Translations under genes and position numbers: made by a program
The notes under the pieces: model-generated
What the model saw: the letters and a program-made list of their open reading frames with translations, nothing else
What the model was told of the DNA's origin: nothing
Database searches by the model: none
In this document: positions 1 to 12,697 of the stretch, one piece after another
How positions within the stretch are numbered: the stretch's first letter is position 1
Layout: each line of letters starts with the position of its first letter
Assembly: GCF_003400205.1 (NCBI RefSeq)
Contig: NZ_QUQV01000008.1
Location: 124,001-188,000 of the forward strand
Direction of reading: 5' to 3'
Length of the DNA: 64,000 nucleotides
Source of the DNA: Bacillus sp. HNG
GTDB lineage: Bacteria > Bacillota > Bacilli > Bacillales > Bacillaceae_L

Positions 1-62
1 TTCGGTCCAATTACTTATCATTAGGATGGGTTATTTAGGAAAAACCATTCATTTTGATTAAA

Positions 63-90
63 AAACCACGAAACGTTTGTCTCGTGGTTT
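63..90 (-). terminator. Rho-independent terminator of the lacI-type gene
   Basis: A 9-bp perfect stem (63-71 with 82-90) with a 10-nt loop is followed, on the minus strand, by a T-rich stretch. It lies just past the stop of the LacI-type gene and ends the galactoside cluster. Confidence 0.85.
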
Positions 91-96
91 GATTCA

Positions 97-1098
<1,002 letters not shown>

Positions 1099-1127
1099 TC
1101 ATACCCATCCCTTTTTGAGAAAACTCG

Positions 1128-2009
1128 CTATATCGCTTCTTTGTAGCTCTTTTTCTTCAAAAACTTTAGTTTTGTTTCGGAAATGATGATTGCTGCAAGG
1201 ATAATGATTGCTCCGATGATCATTCGTACGGTTAATACCTCACTTAGAATGATGATTGAGAATACCATACCCCATAATGCTTCTGTTGATAATATGATCG
1301 CTGCATTCGTTTCGGTTGTGAATTTCTGCGCGACGGTTTGTAATAGAAACGCAATCGTTGTTGAAAATACACCTAAGTATAGAACTGCCGATACGCCTTC
1401 AATGCTAGCAGCAAAATCCGTTTCACCTTTGAAAAGGACTACGATAAAGCCTAAAACAGTAGCCGCCGCCATTTGGATGACCGTTAGCAACACAGGATCT
1501 TCATCCTTCACAAATTGGGCCGTGTAAAAAATATGAAATGCAAATCCAACCGCACATAATAACGTCAGAAAATCACCAAAGTTCACGCCTCCAGAGAGTT
1601 GCAAAGACATCACACCCACACCGGTTATCGCAAACACTGCACCTAGGAGTTCAAATTTATTCATTTTTCGTTTAAAGACGAAAAACGCAATTATCGGCAC
1701 AATCACCACATTCACCGCCGTTAAAAAGGCATTTTTCGATGGTGTGGTGTATACTAACCCAACTGTTTGCAAGGCAAATGCTAGGTATAGAAAGATTCCA
1801 ATGATTGAACCTTTGATAATCGTACTTTTTTTAATATGTTTTAGTTTCTTAAAAAAGACAAGGCTTAACAAAATGACACCAATCAGGAAACGGATCGCAA
1901 GGATTTGATACGGTGTGAAATGGTCAAGCGACACCGCACTTGCGACAAACCCACTTCCCCAAATGATGGCAACAATCGTAAGACCTAGTTCCCCAATATA
2001 TTTACGCAT
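1128..2009 (-). CDS. EamA (DMT superfamily) permease
   Basis: The 293-residue, very hydrophobic protein has about ten predicted membrane segments arranged as two EamA repeats; the N-terminus contains the family-typical AIIWGSGFV. Drug/metabolite transporters of this class export or import small metabolites, and the substrate here is unknown. Its start lies 12 bp after the stop of the glycosidase gene and its stop 32 bp before lacI, so it appears co-transcribed with the galactoside genes. A DMT permease is not a standard member of such operons; a role in exporting surplus sugar or a by-product is possible but is only inference. Confidence 0.9.
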   Translation of the reverse strand: MRKYIGELGLTIVAIIWGSGFVASAVSLDHFTPYQILAIRFLIGVILLSLVFFKKLKHIKKSTIIKGSIIGIFLYLAFALQTVGLVYTTPSKNAFLTAVNVVIVPIIAFFVFKRKMNKFELLGAVFAITGVGVMSLQLSGGVNFGDFLTLLCAVGFAFHIFYTAQFVKDEDPVLLTVIQMAAATVLGFIVVLFKGETDFAASIEGVSAVLYLGVFSTTIAFLLQTVAQKFTTETNAAIILSTEALWGMVFSIIILSEVLTVRMIIGAIIILAAIIISETKLKFLKKKSYKEAI

Positions 2010-2021
2010 GAAAACCTCCGC

Positions 2022-3686
2022 CTATTTATTTTTAAGAAATTGAAGAAAAACACTTGATGTCCATGTGAAGGAGGTATCGACGAGTCCCTTTCCATTATGA
2101 GGATCGAAGTTTTCTGCCATACCGCCGACAAGTGTAAGTTTTAAATATTTCTCTTGAATTCTCTCTCCAATTTCACTGTAGCCAAAACTTTTTAATGAAT
2201 CAACAAAAAGATAGGTGACAGGGGCCCATATTGGTCCAAGCCAGTAACCATTTTCTTTATAAAATGGGCTTGTTGGCATTTCGGTTGCAAATCCGTACTT
2301 CGTTTCAAAGTTTTCCACAAGGTCATCCACAAGCTGAGCCATTACCTTTTTATCGAGGCGGTATCCAATTAAAACAGGCAAACGTAAAATTAAGCTTGTG
2401 CGGATATCGATTTTTTCAGCATCCTTACCAACTCTACCAAAGAATCCATCCTTATCATGAAGTCGCTCCATTAGTAAAGCAAACATTGTATCCGCTTTTT
2501 CTGTGAATTGCTTTACTTCTGCTTCTTCCCCAAGAATTCCTGCAAATTTCGCTAAAATATCATAGGTTCGAATTAAAAAGCTAGCAAGATCTGGTGCTTC
2601 AACTGGCATCCCTCTGTGGAACAAGGATGCATTATCCCAGCCGGAATCATTGCCATGCTTATAATGTGGTAGTCTACCTTCATACGTTCGATATAAATCA
2701 AAATACTGTATGACTTTTTTGGTAGATTCATAAACCTCTCGTAGGCGGCTTTCTTCCTTAAAATAGTCATTCTCATCCATGAGTTTTTCATAAACATATG
2801 CAAAGATTGGTGGTTTAATACAGTTATAAGATATAAATTTATCGTTCACAAAATCCGGATAGGCCCCAGATTCATCCTGAGTTTCGATAAAGATTTTCAA
2901 CTGGGAATAGGCAAGCTCTGGATACTTGGCGCCAAGGTTCAACGCGTTAAAACAATTGTCCCAAGACCAAATGTTATACATCCAGAGCTTTGACATATAC
3001 ATCGCATAGTCTGTTAGGAGACCATGTGGATGAACTACACTTGACCAGGTGATGTATGCCGCGCGGTCGATGGAAGGTTGGTAGACTTCATTTTTCTCAG
3101 TGAGATTCTCCACCCACTCTTGATAGAGTTTCTCCACTTTTTCTTTGCCCGCGTCAAAGCTTGCATTTTTCTTTGGCTTATACACAGTACGATAGCTTTC
3201 GATGACAAAGTGACCATTGCCCATGCGAATATCGATAAAATCATTACCGATCACATTCCATGGTGCTTCAACGGACATTTCACCAGAAAGCTTGCTAATC
3301 ATCAACTTTAATTCCTTTGGATAGATGTGGTATTCGTACATCCCTTCCTCATATTCGTGTAGAGTGTCGTACTTCACTTTACTTGCCTGTAAGCGCACCT
3401 CAACACCGTTTGCGGCAATATGAAGCTCATCCTCTTCTGGAATGATGATTTCTGCATATTTCCCTAAATCCTCCACTAAATAGAATCGTAACGAACTTTG
3501 CGTTGCAAGGATGTCAAATTCTCTTTCAACTCCATTTAGCAATAAATCCATTTTAAAAAGCTTCGACGGTGCATCATCACCACCATGAACATCTCGTATA
3601 TATATCTCTTTAGAATCCTTTTCCTGTGATACACAAAAATAAGAACCAAATCGTGAAAAAGGAATTTCTCGAATATCTAATTTCAT
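2022..3686 (-). CDS. GH63/MGH1-like (alpha/alpha)6-barrel glycoside hydrolase
   Basis: The 554-residue protein has no signal peptide and is therefore cytoplasmic. The N-terminal ~200 residues are beta-rich. From about residue 205 a six-hairpin barrel follows with family-type motifs: WSWDNCF at 240-246 (its Asp is the likely general acid), GNDSGWDN at 345-352, and GYWLGPIWAP near 480. These resemble the GH63/YgjK and mannosylglycerate-hydrolase-like families, often annotated only as trehalase-like or amylo-alpha-1,6-glucosidase. Which glycosidic bond it cleaves cannot be read from sequence. It follows lacZ by 235 bp of highly structured DNA and precedes the EamA gene, suggesting that imported oligosaccharides carry both beta-galactosyl and another (perhaps alpha) linkage. 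The start has a good AAGGAG site. Confidence 0.8.
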   Translation of the reverse strand: MKLDIREIPFSRFGSYFCVSQEKDSKEIYIRDVHGGDDAPSKLFKMDLLLNGVEREFDILATQSSLRFYLVEDLGKYAEIIIPEEDELHIAANGVEVRLQASKVKYDTLHEYEEGMYEYHIYPKELKLMISKLSGEMSVEAPWNVIGNDFIDIRMGNGHFVIESYRTVYKPKKNASFDAGKEKVEKLYQEWVENLTEKNEVYQPSIDRAAYITWSSVVHPHGLLTDYAMYMSKLWMYNIWSWDNCFNALNLGAKYPELAYSQLKIFIETQDESGAYPDFVNDKFISYNCIKPPIFAYVYEKLMDENDYFKEESRLREVYESTKKVIQYFDLYRTYEGRLPHYKHGNDSGWDNASLFHRGMPVEAPDLASFLIRTYDILAKFAGILGEEAEVKQFTEKADTMFALLMERLHDKDGFFGRVGKDAEKIDIRTSLILRLPVLIGYRLDKKVMAQLVDDLVENFETKYGFATEMPTSPFYKENGYWLGPIWAPVTYLFVDSLKSFGYSEIGERIQEKYLKLTLVGGMAENFDPHNGKGLVDTSFTWTSSVFLQFLKNK

Positions 3687-3706
3687 CTATAATTCTCCTT
3701 TATGAA

Positions 3707-3759
3707 ATAAGCAGGGTTGCCCCTGCTTATCCTTAAATCAAATACGCCTTGGCGTATTT
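3707..3759. repeat. Two adjacent hairpins in the lacZ-glycosidase gap
   Basis: A 10-bp perfect stem (3707-3716 with 3721-3730, 4-nt loop) lies immediately upstream of the glycosidase ribosome site. A second hairpin (AAATACGCC with its complement, 3740-3759) lies next to it. Neither is followed by a clear T run in the minus direction, so RNA processing or translation control is as likely as termination. Confidence 0.6.
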
Positions 3760-3773
3760 GCGCCCGATTTTTA

Positions 3774-3840
3774 GGCCCACACGAGGTGGGTCACAAAGAC
3801 GTTGCCACAGGATTTGGCGTTGTTAGTCTTTGATCTTATA
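3774..3840. repeat. Dispersed structured repeat, copy 1 of 2
   Basis: This ~65-bp segment shares blocks such as GTCACAAAGAC, TTGCCA and TCTTTGATC with 56243-56306, in the same order and orientation. Both copies contain small self-complementary stems and both sit just downstream of a minus-strand gene. It looks like a short intergenic repeat of the kind common in Bacillus genomes; no ORF is present. Confidence 0.6.
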
Positions 3841-3884
3841 CTCGAATAAATTCATTTAAAAAATCGTAGCATCCGCCGAAGTCT

Positions 3885-7002
<3,118 letters not shown>

Positions 7003-7013
7003 CTATGTTGATC

Positions 7014-7835
7014 TTACTTGATTGAACCACTGATTCCTTCGACAATATACTTCTGTGCAAATAGGAATACGAGTACTGGTGGAATAATCATGACTAAAGT
7101 GATTGACATAATCGGTAAAATTTGAAGGTCATGTATTCCTTTAAATGCTGCAAGTCCTAGTGCCAATGTATATTTTGATTGATCTTGAAGGTAAATTAAT
7201 GGGCCGAGGTAGTCGTTCCAAACTAATAAAATATTTAAAACCGCGATTAAGATAAGTGGTGCTTTCATAATCGGTAGGAATATTTTAAAGAAAATCTGGA
7301 ATTCGTTTGCTCCATCAATTCTCGCTGCATTTTCAAGATCCTTCGGGATATTCATTAAGAACTGTCTTAATAAAAAGATGTAGTAGGCTGATCCAAAAAA
7401 CGCTGGGACAATTAATGGCTTTAATGTGTTAATCCAACCGAATAAATTGAATTCCATATATAACGGAATCATGGTTACGTCCCATGGAATCATCATTGTT
7501 GCAAGCAACAGGATGAACAATCCATTTTTATATTTGAAATCATATCTTGCAAATCCATATGCAACTAAGGAACACGAAATCAATTGACCTAGAGTTGTCA
7601 TTACAGTAACGATTACTGAGTTTTTAAAATAAGTACCGAATGGCTGGCTGTTCCATGCATCCATAAAGTTTCCCCACTGAGGTACATCTGGAAAAATCTT
7701 TGGTGGGAAACTAAACACCTCAGCCTCTGTTTTTAACGCTGACAGGATTACCCACACGAAAGGCAATAAGAAATAAAGTGAAAATAATCCAAGAAGGCTG
7801 TACATGATGATTTTATATTTCTTTGACATTCTCAT
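7014..7835 (-). CDS. CUT1 carbohydrate ABC transporter permease (MalG type)
   Basis: The 273-residue membrane protein has six predicted membrane segments and the EAA loop that contacts the ATPase (ENAARIDGANEFQIFFKIFL). It is one half of the channel of an oligosaccharide importer together with the overlapping upstream permease. The ATG overlaps the stop of the upstream gene by 4 bp, indicating translational coupling. No ATPase gene lies in the cluster, so a shared MsmX-type ATPase elsewhere is expected, as is usual for Bacillus CUT1 systems. The substrate is inferred from the linked lacZ. Confidence 0.93.
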   Translation of the reverse strand: MRMSKKYKIIMYSLLGLFSLYFLLPFVWVILSALKTEAEVFSFPPKIFPDVPQWGNFMDAWNSQPFGTYFKNSVIVTVMTTLGQLISCSLVAYGFARYDFKYKNGLFILLLATMMIPWDVTMIPLYMEFNLFGWINTLKPLIVPAFFGSAYYIFLLRQFLMNIPKDLENAARIDGANEFQIFFKIFLPIMKAPLILIAVLNILLVWNDYLGPLIYLQDQSKYTLALGLAAFKGIHDLQILPIMSITLVMIIPPVLVFLFAQKYIVEGISGSIK

Positions 7836-8764
7836 TTTTTCTTCTTCCCTTCTTTTTTCACTTCATTTTCGTAGAACACCCATGTCGATGATGATTTAAA
7901 AATTAACATCGTTAGAATTAAAATGATGATGAACATAAACCATGCATTCGCACTTGCATAACCTAATTCATGGTGTTTGAACGCATTGTTATACACATAG
8001 AGCCCGTAGAAATAGGTTGATTTTAACGGACCGCCACCAGTTAAGAGTAAGACGAGTGTTAATTGCTGCAATGCGGCGATTACTGATGTAATCACGTTGA
8101 ATAAAATAGTTGGCGTAATACTCGGGATGGTAATGCTAAAAAACTGACGGAATGGTCCTGCGCCATCAATTGCTGCGGCTTCATATAATTCTGGTGGAAT
8201 TCCTTTGATATCTGTATAAAAGATCAGCATCATAGTTCCGACACCCCAAGCACTTGCAATTACAATTGTAAGGATGGCCCACTTCGGATCCACAAGCCAT
8301 CTCGGTCCTTCAATGCCAACAAGCGATAAAAGATAGTTGAAAATCCCATATTCAGAGTTAAATATCCAGCCCCAAATAATTGAAATCGCAACTCCGGAAA
8401 CCACCGCAGGTAAATAGAAAATGGTACGGAAAATTTTCATTCCTTTTAATGGCTGAGTAATGAGGAGTGCAAGAATTAGGGCAGTAACTAAGTTTAACGG
8501 CACAAAAATCGCGGCAAATTTAAATGTAATGGCTAAAGATTTATAAAATTGCGGGTCAGCCGTAAACATAGTCTTATAGTTTTCGATTCCCACAAAGCTT
8601 GGTGCACTTGTTATCGGCCAATCAAAAAAGCTCATAATTAATGAGAAAGCAAGTGGCCCTAAGGTAAACACCAAAAACCCAATAATCCACGGTAGTATAA
8701 ATAAATAGGGTACTTTCCTACTTACTAGCTGATAGCTATTCGCTTTCTTCGATTTATTTAACAT
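7832..8764 (-). CDS. CUT1 carbohydrate ABC transporter permease (MalF type)
   Basis: The 310-residue permease has six or so membrane segments and an EAA loop (YEAAAIDGAGPFRQFFSI). It pairs with the MalG-type subunit encoded directly downstream with a 4-bp overlap. A Lys-rich C-terminal tail (EVKKEGKKKK) ends the protein on the cytoplasmic side. It is separated from the upstream binding-protein gene by 198 bp that hold a dispersed repeat element, which may reduce permease expression relative to the binding protein, as is usual in such operons. Confidence 0.93.
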   Translation of the reverse strand: MLNKSKKANSYQLVSRKVPYLFILPWIIGFLVFTLGPLAFSLIMSFFDWPITSAPSFVGIENYKTMFTADPQFYKSLAITFKFAAIFVPLNLVTALILALLITQPLKGMKIFRTIFYLPAVVSGVAISIIWGWIFNSEYGIFNYLLSLVGIEGPRWLVDPKWAILTIVIASAWGVGTMMLIFYTDIKGIPPELYEAAAIDGAGPFRQFFSITIPSITPTILFNVITSVIAALQQLTLVLLLTGGGPLKSTYFYGLYVYNNAFKHHELGYASANAWFMFIIILILTMLIFKSSSTWVFYENEVKKEGKKKK

Positions 8765-8796
8765 AAGATGACCCCTTAAATCAGATTAGAAAATAG

Positions 8797-8952
8797 GGTA
8801 AAGCGCCTTGCGAACGCTTTACCACACTAGAAAAGCACAAGGAGCTTTGCTTTAGGCGACAAGCATAAGACGAGCGCTGACAGAAGGTGCATTTTACCTT
8901 CCGAAGCGATTGGCTTATAACTCGAGCCGATGGCTCCTGGAGCTAGACAGCA
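8797..8952. repeat. Bacillus-type dispersed intergenic repeat, copy A
   Basis: This roughly 155-bp non-coding element shares ordered blocks with 45915-46030 and 63838-63885: AAGCGCC at one end, CGACAAGCATAAGA, GAAGGT...ACCTTC (a local hairpin), GATTGGCTTAT and GGAGCTAGACA at the other end. The ends are partly inverted. It sits between the binding-protein and permease genes inside an operon and probably folds in the transcript. Confidence 0.7.
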
Positions 8953-8962
8953 AAGAATTTTT

Positions 8963-10204
8963 TTACTCAGCAGCACTCTTTAATGCTTCTTTTGGATCCA
9001 TTAGTGTGCTTGGGTTAAAGATAGATTCGAACACATAGTTTAGATTGTCAGATACTTGGCTCCAGTCCTCAACGATAAAGGAAGCAGGAGTATAGCCTTC
9101 ACTCTTTTCTAACATGGAATAGAAAACACTCTTCATTTCGTCTTCCTCAAGCTTTTCGCTTTCAACTACAGATTTTAAAACAGGTAGTTCGAAATCAATT
9201 CTTGCTTTGTTTGCCTCTTCACCAGTCCAGAATTTAATGAACTCAAATGCTTCTTCTTTGTGCTTTGAATTTTTTGAAATGGAAATACCTGAAGAACTTA
9301 AAATACTTACACTTTGTCCATTTTTAAACTTCGGTAATTCAACTACACCGTAATCAATACCAGCCTCTTTTAACGGGTTAAGTCCCCATGCACCGTAGAC
9401 GAACATTGCAACTTTACCAGATTTCATTTCAGTTGCACCTGAACCTTCAGTTGTGATGGCATAACCATCTTTCGCCATGTTCTGGAACATTTCAAATACC
9501 TCAACTGATTCTTTTGAATCTAGGTTTCCTTTTAAGTTACCTTCTTCATCAACATAAGATGCGTTGTTACCCCATAGGAACATTTCGAAATCATATGGGT
9601 CAGGCTTTCCTGAGAAAGCAAATCCTGATACTTTTGTTTCTTTGTTTGCTAGTTTTTTAGCTGTTGCTTGAAGATCTTCCCAAGTCCAGCCTGCTTGTGG
9701 ATATTCAACACCCGCTTCATCAAATAAGGCTTTGTTGTAGTAAACAACATGTGTTGTGTATCCAACTGGCAACCCAAGAATTTGATCATCTGCTGAGTTA
9801 TAATTCCAAAGAGTTTCATAAAAATTATCTTTATACTCAGCGCCTTCTTTTTCAATATAGGAATCAAGTGGTTCTAAAGCATCCTTGTATGTCGGGTAGT
9901 TCCACATATACATAATATCTGGAGCATCCTTTGCACCCATACCAGCTGTAATTTTTGTATCATATTCACTTCCATACGCCTCTAAAACAACTTCAATATT
10001 TTCGTGAGATTCATTGAACTTATCAATCATTCCTTGCTGCAGATCAACATCATCTCCAACATCCCAGGTAGCAAAGCGAAGTTTTACTTTACCATCCTTG
10101 GTAGTATCGGTACCGCTTTCATTTGATGACAAGCTACAACCTGCTAAAAGTAACATTGCTGCGATAAATAATAAGAAAATAGATTTCATTTTTACGAGCT
10201 TCAT
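8963..10204 (-). CDS. Sugar ABC transporter solute-binding lipoprotein (CUT1)
   Basis: The 413-residue protein begins with a lipoprotein signal (hydrophobic 8-20, lipobox LLAGC, lipidated Cys23) and continues as a type-1 extracellular solute-binding protein. It would be anchored outside the membrane and deliver an oligosaccharide to the two downstream permeases. It is the first gene of the galactoside cluster, with GGAGGG 6 nt before the ATG and a strong promoter just upstream. Its ligand is unknown; association with lacZ suggests a beta-galactoside. Confidence 0.94.
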   Translation of the reverse strand: MKLVKMKSIFLLFIAAMLLLAGCSLSSNESGTDTTKDGKVKLRFATWDVGDDVDLQQGMIDKFNESHENIEVVLEAYGSEYDTKITAGMGAKDAPDIMYMWNYPTYKDALEPLDSYIEKEGAEYKDNFYETLWNYNSADDQILGLPVGYTTHVVYYNKALFDEAGVEYPQAGWTWEDLQATAKKLANKETKVSGFAFSGKPDPYDFEMFLWGNNASYVDEEGNLKGNLDSKESVEVFEMFQNMAKDGYAITTEGSGATEMKSGKVAMFVYGAWGLNPLKEAGIDYGVVELPKFKNGQSVSILSSSGISISKNSKHKEEAFEFIKFWTGEEANKARIDFELPVLKSVVESEKLEEDEMKSVFYSMLEKSEGYTPASFIVEDWSQVSDNLNYVFESIFNPSTLMDPKEALKSAAE

Positions 10205-10234
10205 AGTATGCCCTCCTTTTTATATGACATCCTC

Positions 10235-10271
10235 ATTATATTCTGAATTTTACTAAATGTAAACGGTTTTA
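10235..10271 (-). promoter_or_regulatory. Sigma-A promoter with overlapping cre/LacI-like operator
   Basis: On the minus strand TTTACA (10258-10263) and TATAAT (10235-10240) are separated by exactly 17 bp. The palindromic TGTAAACGGTTTTA (10258-10271) matches the cre consensus TGWNANCGNTNWCA except for one base and covers the -35. This would allow repression by CcpA and/or the LacI-type regulator of the cluster. Confidence 0.8.
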
Positions 10272-10497
10272 TTTATATTTTTACTAAAATATTTAATAGT
10301 TAAAAATTGGTTAATTGTTGTTTTGGTAGGGTTTTACAGCTTTTACAGAGGTTTAGTAAAACATAGTTTAATTATAGGGAAAGGTGTATTTTCGCTTGGG
10401 ATTTTTAGTAAATTTTTTTTGAGTTCCCTGCAAGTGTGTCCAGGATGGTTCGTGGGGGGCCTGTTCGGTTGGGTTCGATGGAATGGGGATGGCTTAT

Positions 10498-11113
10498 GAA
10501 CGGGATTTCGAGTGTGAATTACGCTTCAAGTGCTCTTCATCTGGCTTATGAAGGACTTTTTGAGCGCGACTTTCGCTCGGAATGGTCTTCATCGACATTA
10601 TGAAGGACTTTTTGAACGTGGCTTTCGCTCGAAATGGTCTTCATCGACCTTGTGAAGGACTTTTTGAACGCGGCTTTCGCTCGAAATGGTCTTCATCGAC
10701 CTTATGAAGGACTTTTTGAACGTGGCTTCCACTCGGAATGGTCTTCATCGACCTTATGAAGGACTTTTTGAGCGCGACTTTCGCTCGGAATGGTCTTCAT
10801 CAACCTTATGAAGGACTTTTTGAACGTGGCTTTCGCTCGAAATGGTCTTCATCGACCTTGTGAAGGACTTTTTGAACGTGGCTTCCACTCGGAATGGTCT
10901 TCATCGACCTTATGAAGGACTTTTTGAACGTGACTTTCGCTCGGAATGGTCTTCATCGACCTTATGAAGGACTTTTTGAGCGCGACTTTCGCTCGGAATG
11001 GTCTTCATCAACCTTATGAAGGACTTTTTGAACGTGGCTTTCGCTCGTAATGGTCTTCATCAACCTTATGAAGGACTTTTTGAACGTGGCTTCCACTCGG
11101 AATGGTCTTCATG
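10498..11113. repeat. Tandem array of twelve 52-bp hairpin units
   Basis: Units begin at 10498 (degenerate), 10550, 10602, 10654, 10706, 10758, 10810, 10862, 10914, 10966, 11018 and 11070 (last one truncated), a strict 52-bp period. Each unit carries nested inverted repeats: ATGAAGGAC with GTCTTCAT, and GAGCG with CGCTC, so every unit can form a hairpin. Units differ at a few sites (GCGCGACTT/ACGTGGCTT, TTCGCTC/TCCACTC). The period is not a multiple of three and no ORF runs through it. There are no unique spacers, so it is not a CRISPR. It fills most of the gap between the sugar operon promoter and the DtxR-type gene. Confidence 0.95.
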
Positions 11114-11144
11114 CTTACAAAAACAACCACTAAACTCATTTAAA

Positions 11145-11176
11145 AAGCCGAACCCTTGTTAACAGGAATCGGCTCT
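11145..11176 (-). terminator. Terminator after the DtxR-family gene
   Basis: AGCCGA pairs with TCGGCT around further imperfect pairing and a TTAA loop, followed on the minus strand by TTTTTAAA. It lies about 40 bp past the stop of the DtxR-type gene. Confidence 0.75.
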
Positions 11177-11216
11177 TTCTTATAATACATGGCTCTATGT
11201 TCCAAATCCCTTAACC

Positions 11217-11582
11217 CTAAATCCTATTCGTTAAAAAAGCATCCAATTTTCTTATGACGGCACTGCTAATATGTGATTCTATTTTTTTAACTTCCTTTTC
11301 AATTTCCTCATCTTCGACTTTAATTAATTGAAAGAAACGGGAAAGGACTTCATGGTTTAAGGCTAATTCCTTAGCCAATTGATTTCCTCTTTCTGTGAGT
11401 GTAAGGATTCCATATCGCTGAAATTCAAGAAGGCCATCCTCCTTTAGCTTCTTTGCCATTTTTGATGCAGAGGGAACGGAAACATTCAATGACTTCGCTA
11501 ATTGAGATACACGCGTAAAACCTTCTTCATTTAAATTTGCATATATCTCTAAAAGGTACGTTTCCCGCTTAGCGGAAATCAC
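11217..11582 (-). CDS. DtxR/MntR-family metal-dependent regulator with atypical metal site
   Basis: The 121-residue protein has the DtxR winged helix at about residues 1-70 (RVSQLAKSLNVSVPSASKM) and a shortened dimerisation domain; B. subtilis MntR has 142 residues. Ungapped alignment from memory to MntR puts Thr at the position of Asp8, Leu at Glu11, Lys at Glu99 and Ser at His103, with only the equivalents of His77 and Glu102 kept. The gene follows an mntABCD-type operon, as troR follows troABCD in Treponema, so control of that operon is likely, but the sensed metal is uncertain. The start is GTG (11582), since the overlapping ATG is followed at once by a stop; GGTGGT lies upstream. Confidence 0.85.
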   Translation of the reverse strand: MISAKRETYLLEIYANLNEEGFTRVSQLAKSLNVSVPSASKMAKKLKEDGLLEFQRYGILTLTERGNQLAKELALNHEVLSRFFQLIKVEDEEIEKEVKKIESHISSAVIRKLDAFLTNRI

Positions 11583-11601
11583 ATTTCAACACCACCTTTA
11601 A

Positions 11602-11739
11602 TCATTCATCTGATTCCAGAAATTCATTCGAGCAGCTACCCACGATTTGTTGAAAGTCGTCTCTGTCAATGATTCCTAAAGCCTTTAATATTATGGAGTA
11701 TTTAATGATTTTGGAGTTGATCCTTGAACTTCTTTGCAT
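11602..11739 (-). CDS. Hypothetical 45-residue protein between mntD and the regulator
   Basis: A short ORF starts with ATG at 11739 preceded by GGTGG with 4-5 nt spacing and ends with TGA 19 bp before the GTG start of the DtxR-type gene. The product is basic at the N-terminus (MQRSSRINSK) and acidic at the C-terminus (ends EFLESDE), with a single Cys and no membrane segment. I do not recognise it. It may be a real small protein or a translated leader that couples expression of the regulator to the operon. Its position in an otherwise gapless operon is the main support. Confidence 0.4.
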   Translation of the reverse strand: MQRSSRINSKIIKYSIILKALGIIDRDDFQQIVGSCSNEFLESDE

Positions 11740-11772
11740 GTTTCCACCATCCTTTCTACCATTCTAGTAAGG

Positions 11773-11845
11773 GGGCACAACAGGGACAGCTCCCTTACGA
11801 ACGCGGTTAATCGGGACGAGGAACCTGTCCCTTTGTCCCAGGGCG
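11773..11845. repeat. GGGACAG hairpin element overlapping the mntD stop codon
   Basis: GGGACAAAGGGACAG on the minus strand (about 11829-11843) pairs imperfectly with CTGTCCCTGTTGTGCCCC further on. The element supplies the last codons of the mntD-type gene (tail GTKGQVPRPD) and its stop. Relatives lie at 20141-20167 and 39922-39950. Confidence 0.65.
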
Positions 11846-12697
11846 TAACCAATTTGAAAGCATTCCATGTCGCGGCGAGAGGACAAAGCTTATTAAAAAG
11901 ATAAGCCCTGTGGCAAAAGCCATGGAACCGGAGATAGACGAGTCAATCCAGAGTGCAAAATAATATCCCAGAACAGCTGACATAACCCCAAAGGCAGCAC
12001 TTAGAAAGAGCATCACATGAAGTTTGTCGGTCCAAAGATAAGCAGCCGCTGCTGGAGCAATTAGCATTGCAACCACCATAATGGCACCAACTGCATCGAA
12101 TGAAGCAACTGTTGTAATAGAAACGAGTGTCATAAATAAATAATGCAACCCAAGTACTGGGATTCCGATACTCGCTGCAAGTGCTGGATCAAAGGTGGTA
12201 AGTTTCCACTCCTTATAAAAGAGCCCGATAACCACAACGACGATGAATAAGACAATGATAAGCATGAGTGTAGCTAAAGGGATGCTTCCAAGCATAGGTA
12301 CAGTAACCGTGTTCCAAGGAACAAATGAGATTTCCCCCATTAATGCATGTTGAACATCCAGATGGGCATTTCCTACTTTTGTCGCAATCAGTATCACCCC
12401 GATAGCAAAGAGTGTTGTAAATACCACTCCAATCGAAGCATCCTGCCCGACTCCTCTCGAATGAAACCATTGCACAAAATACGTTGTTAGAATACCGGCA
12501 ACGGCAGCACCAATTACCATGTGTATTCCACTTAAGCTCTGGGTAAGCAGATAAGCTACGACAATACCAAGTAGGACTGTATGGCTAATGGCATCAGCCA
12601 TCATCGCCATTTTGCGGAGGATTAAGAATACCCCCACAACTCCACAAGAAATTCCAACTAGGGACGCTGTTAGTAAAATCCACGCTGTGTAACTCAT
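11807..12697 (-). CDS. mntD: Metal ABC transporter permease (MntD type, ABC-3 family)
   Basis: The 296-residue protein has about eight membrane segments and the ABC-3 (ZnuB/TroCD) fold. It is the second permease of a cluster A-I metal importer; the start overlaps the upstream permease stop by 4 bp. The last ten or so residues are encoded by a GGGACAG repeat element, so the natural C-terminus has probably been replaced by repeat sequence. Manganese is favoured by the gene order and the adjacent MntR-like gene, but zinc or iron cannot be excluded. Confidence 0.88.
   Translation of the reverse strand: MSYTAWILLTASLVGISCGVVGVFLILRKMAMMADAISHTVLLGIVVAYLLTQSLSGIHMVIGAAVAGILTTYFVQWFHSRGVGQDASIGVVFTTLFAIGVILIATKVGNAHLDVQHALMGEISFVPWNTVTVPMLGSIPLATLMLIIVLFIVVVVIGLFYKEWKLTTFDPALAASIGIPVLGLHYLFMTLVSITTVASFDAVGAIMVVAMLIAPAAAAYLWTDKLHVMLFLSAAFGVMSAVLGYYFALWIDSSISGSMAFATGLIFLISFVLSPRHGMLSNWLRPGTKGQVPRPD

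Noticed and set aside
10498-11113. Possible CRISPR array
   Set aside because: Units are continuous tandem copies with no unique spacers, and no cas gene is near.
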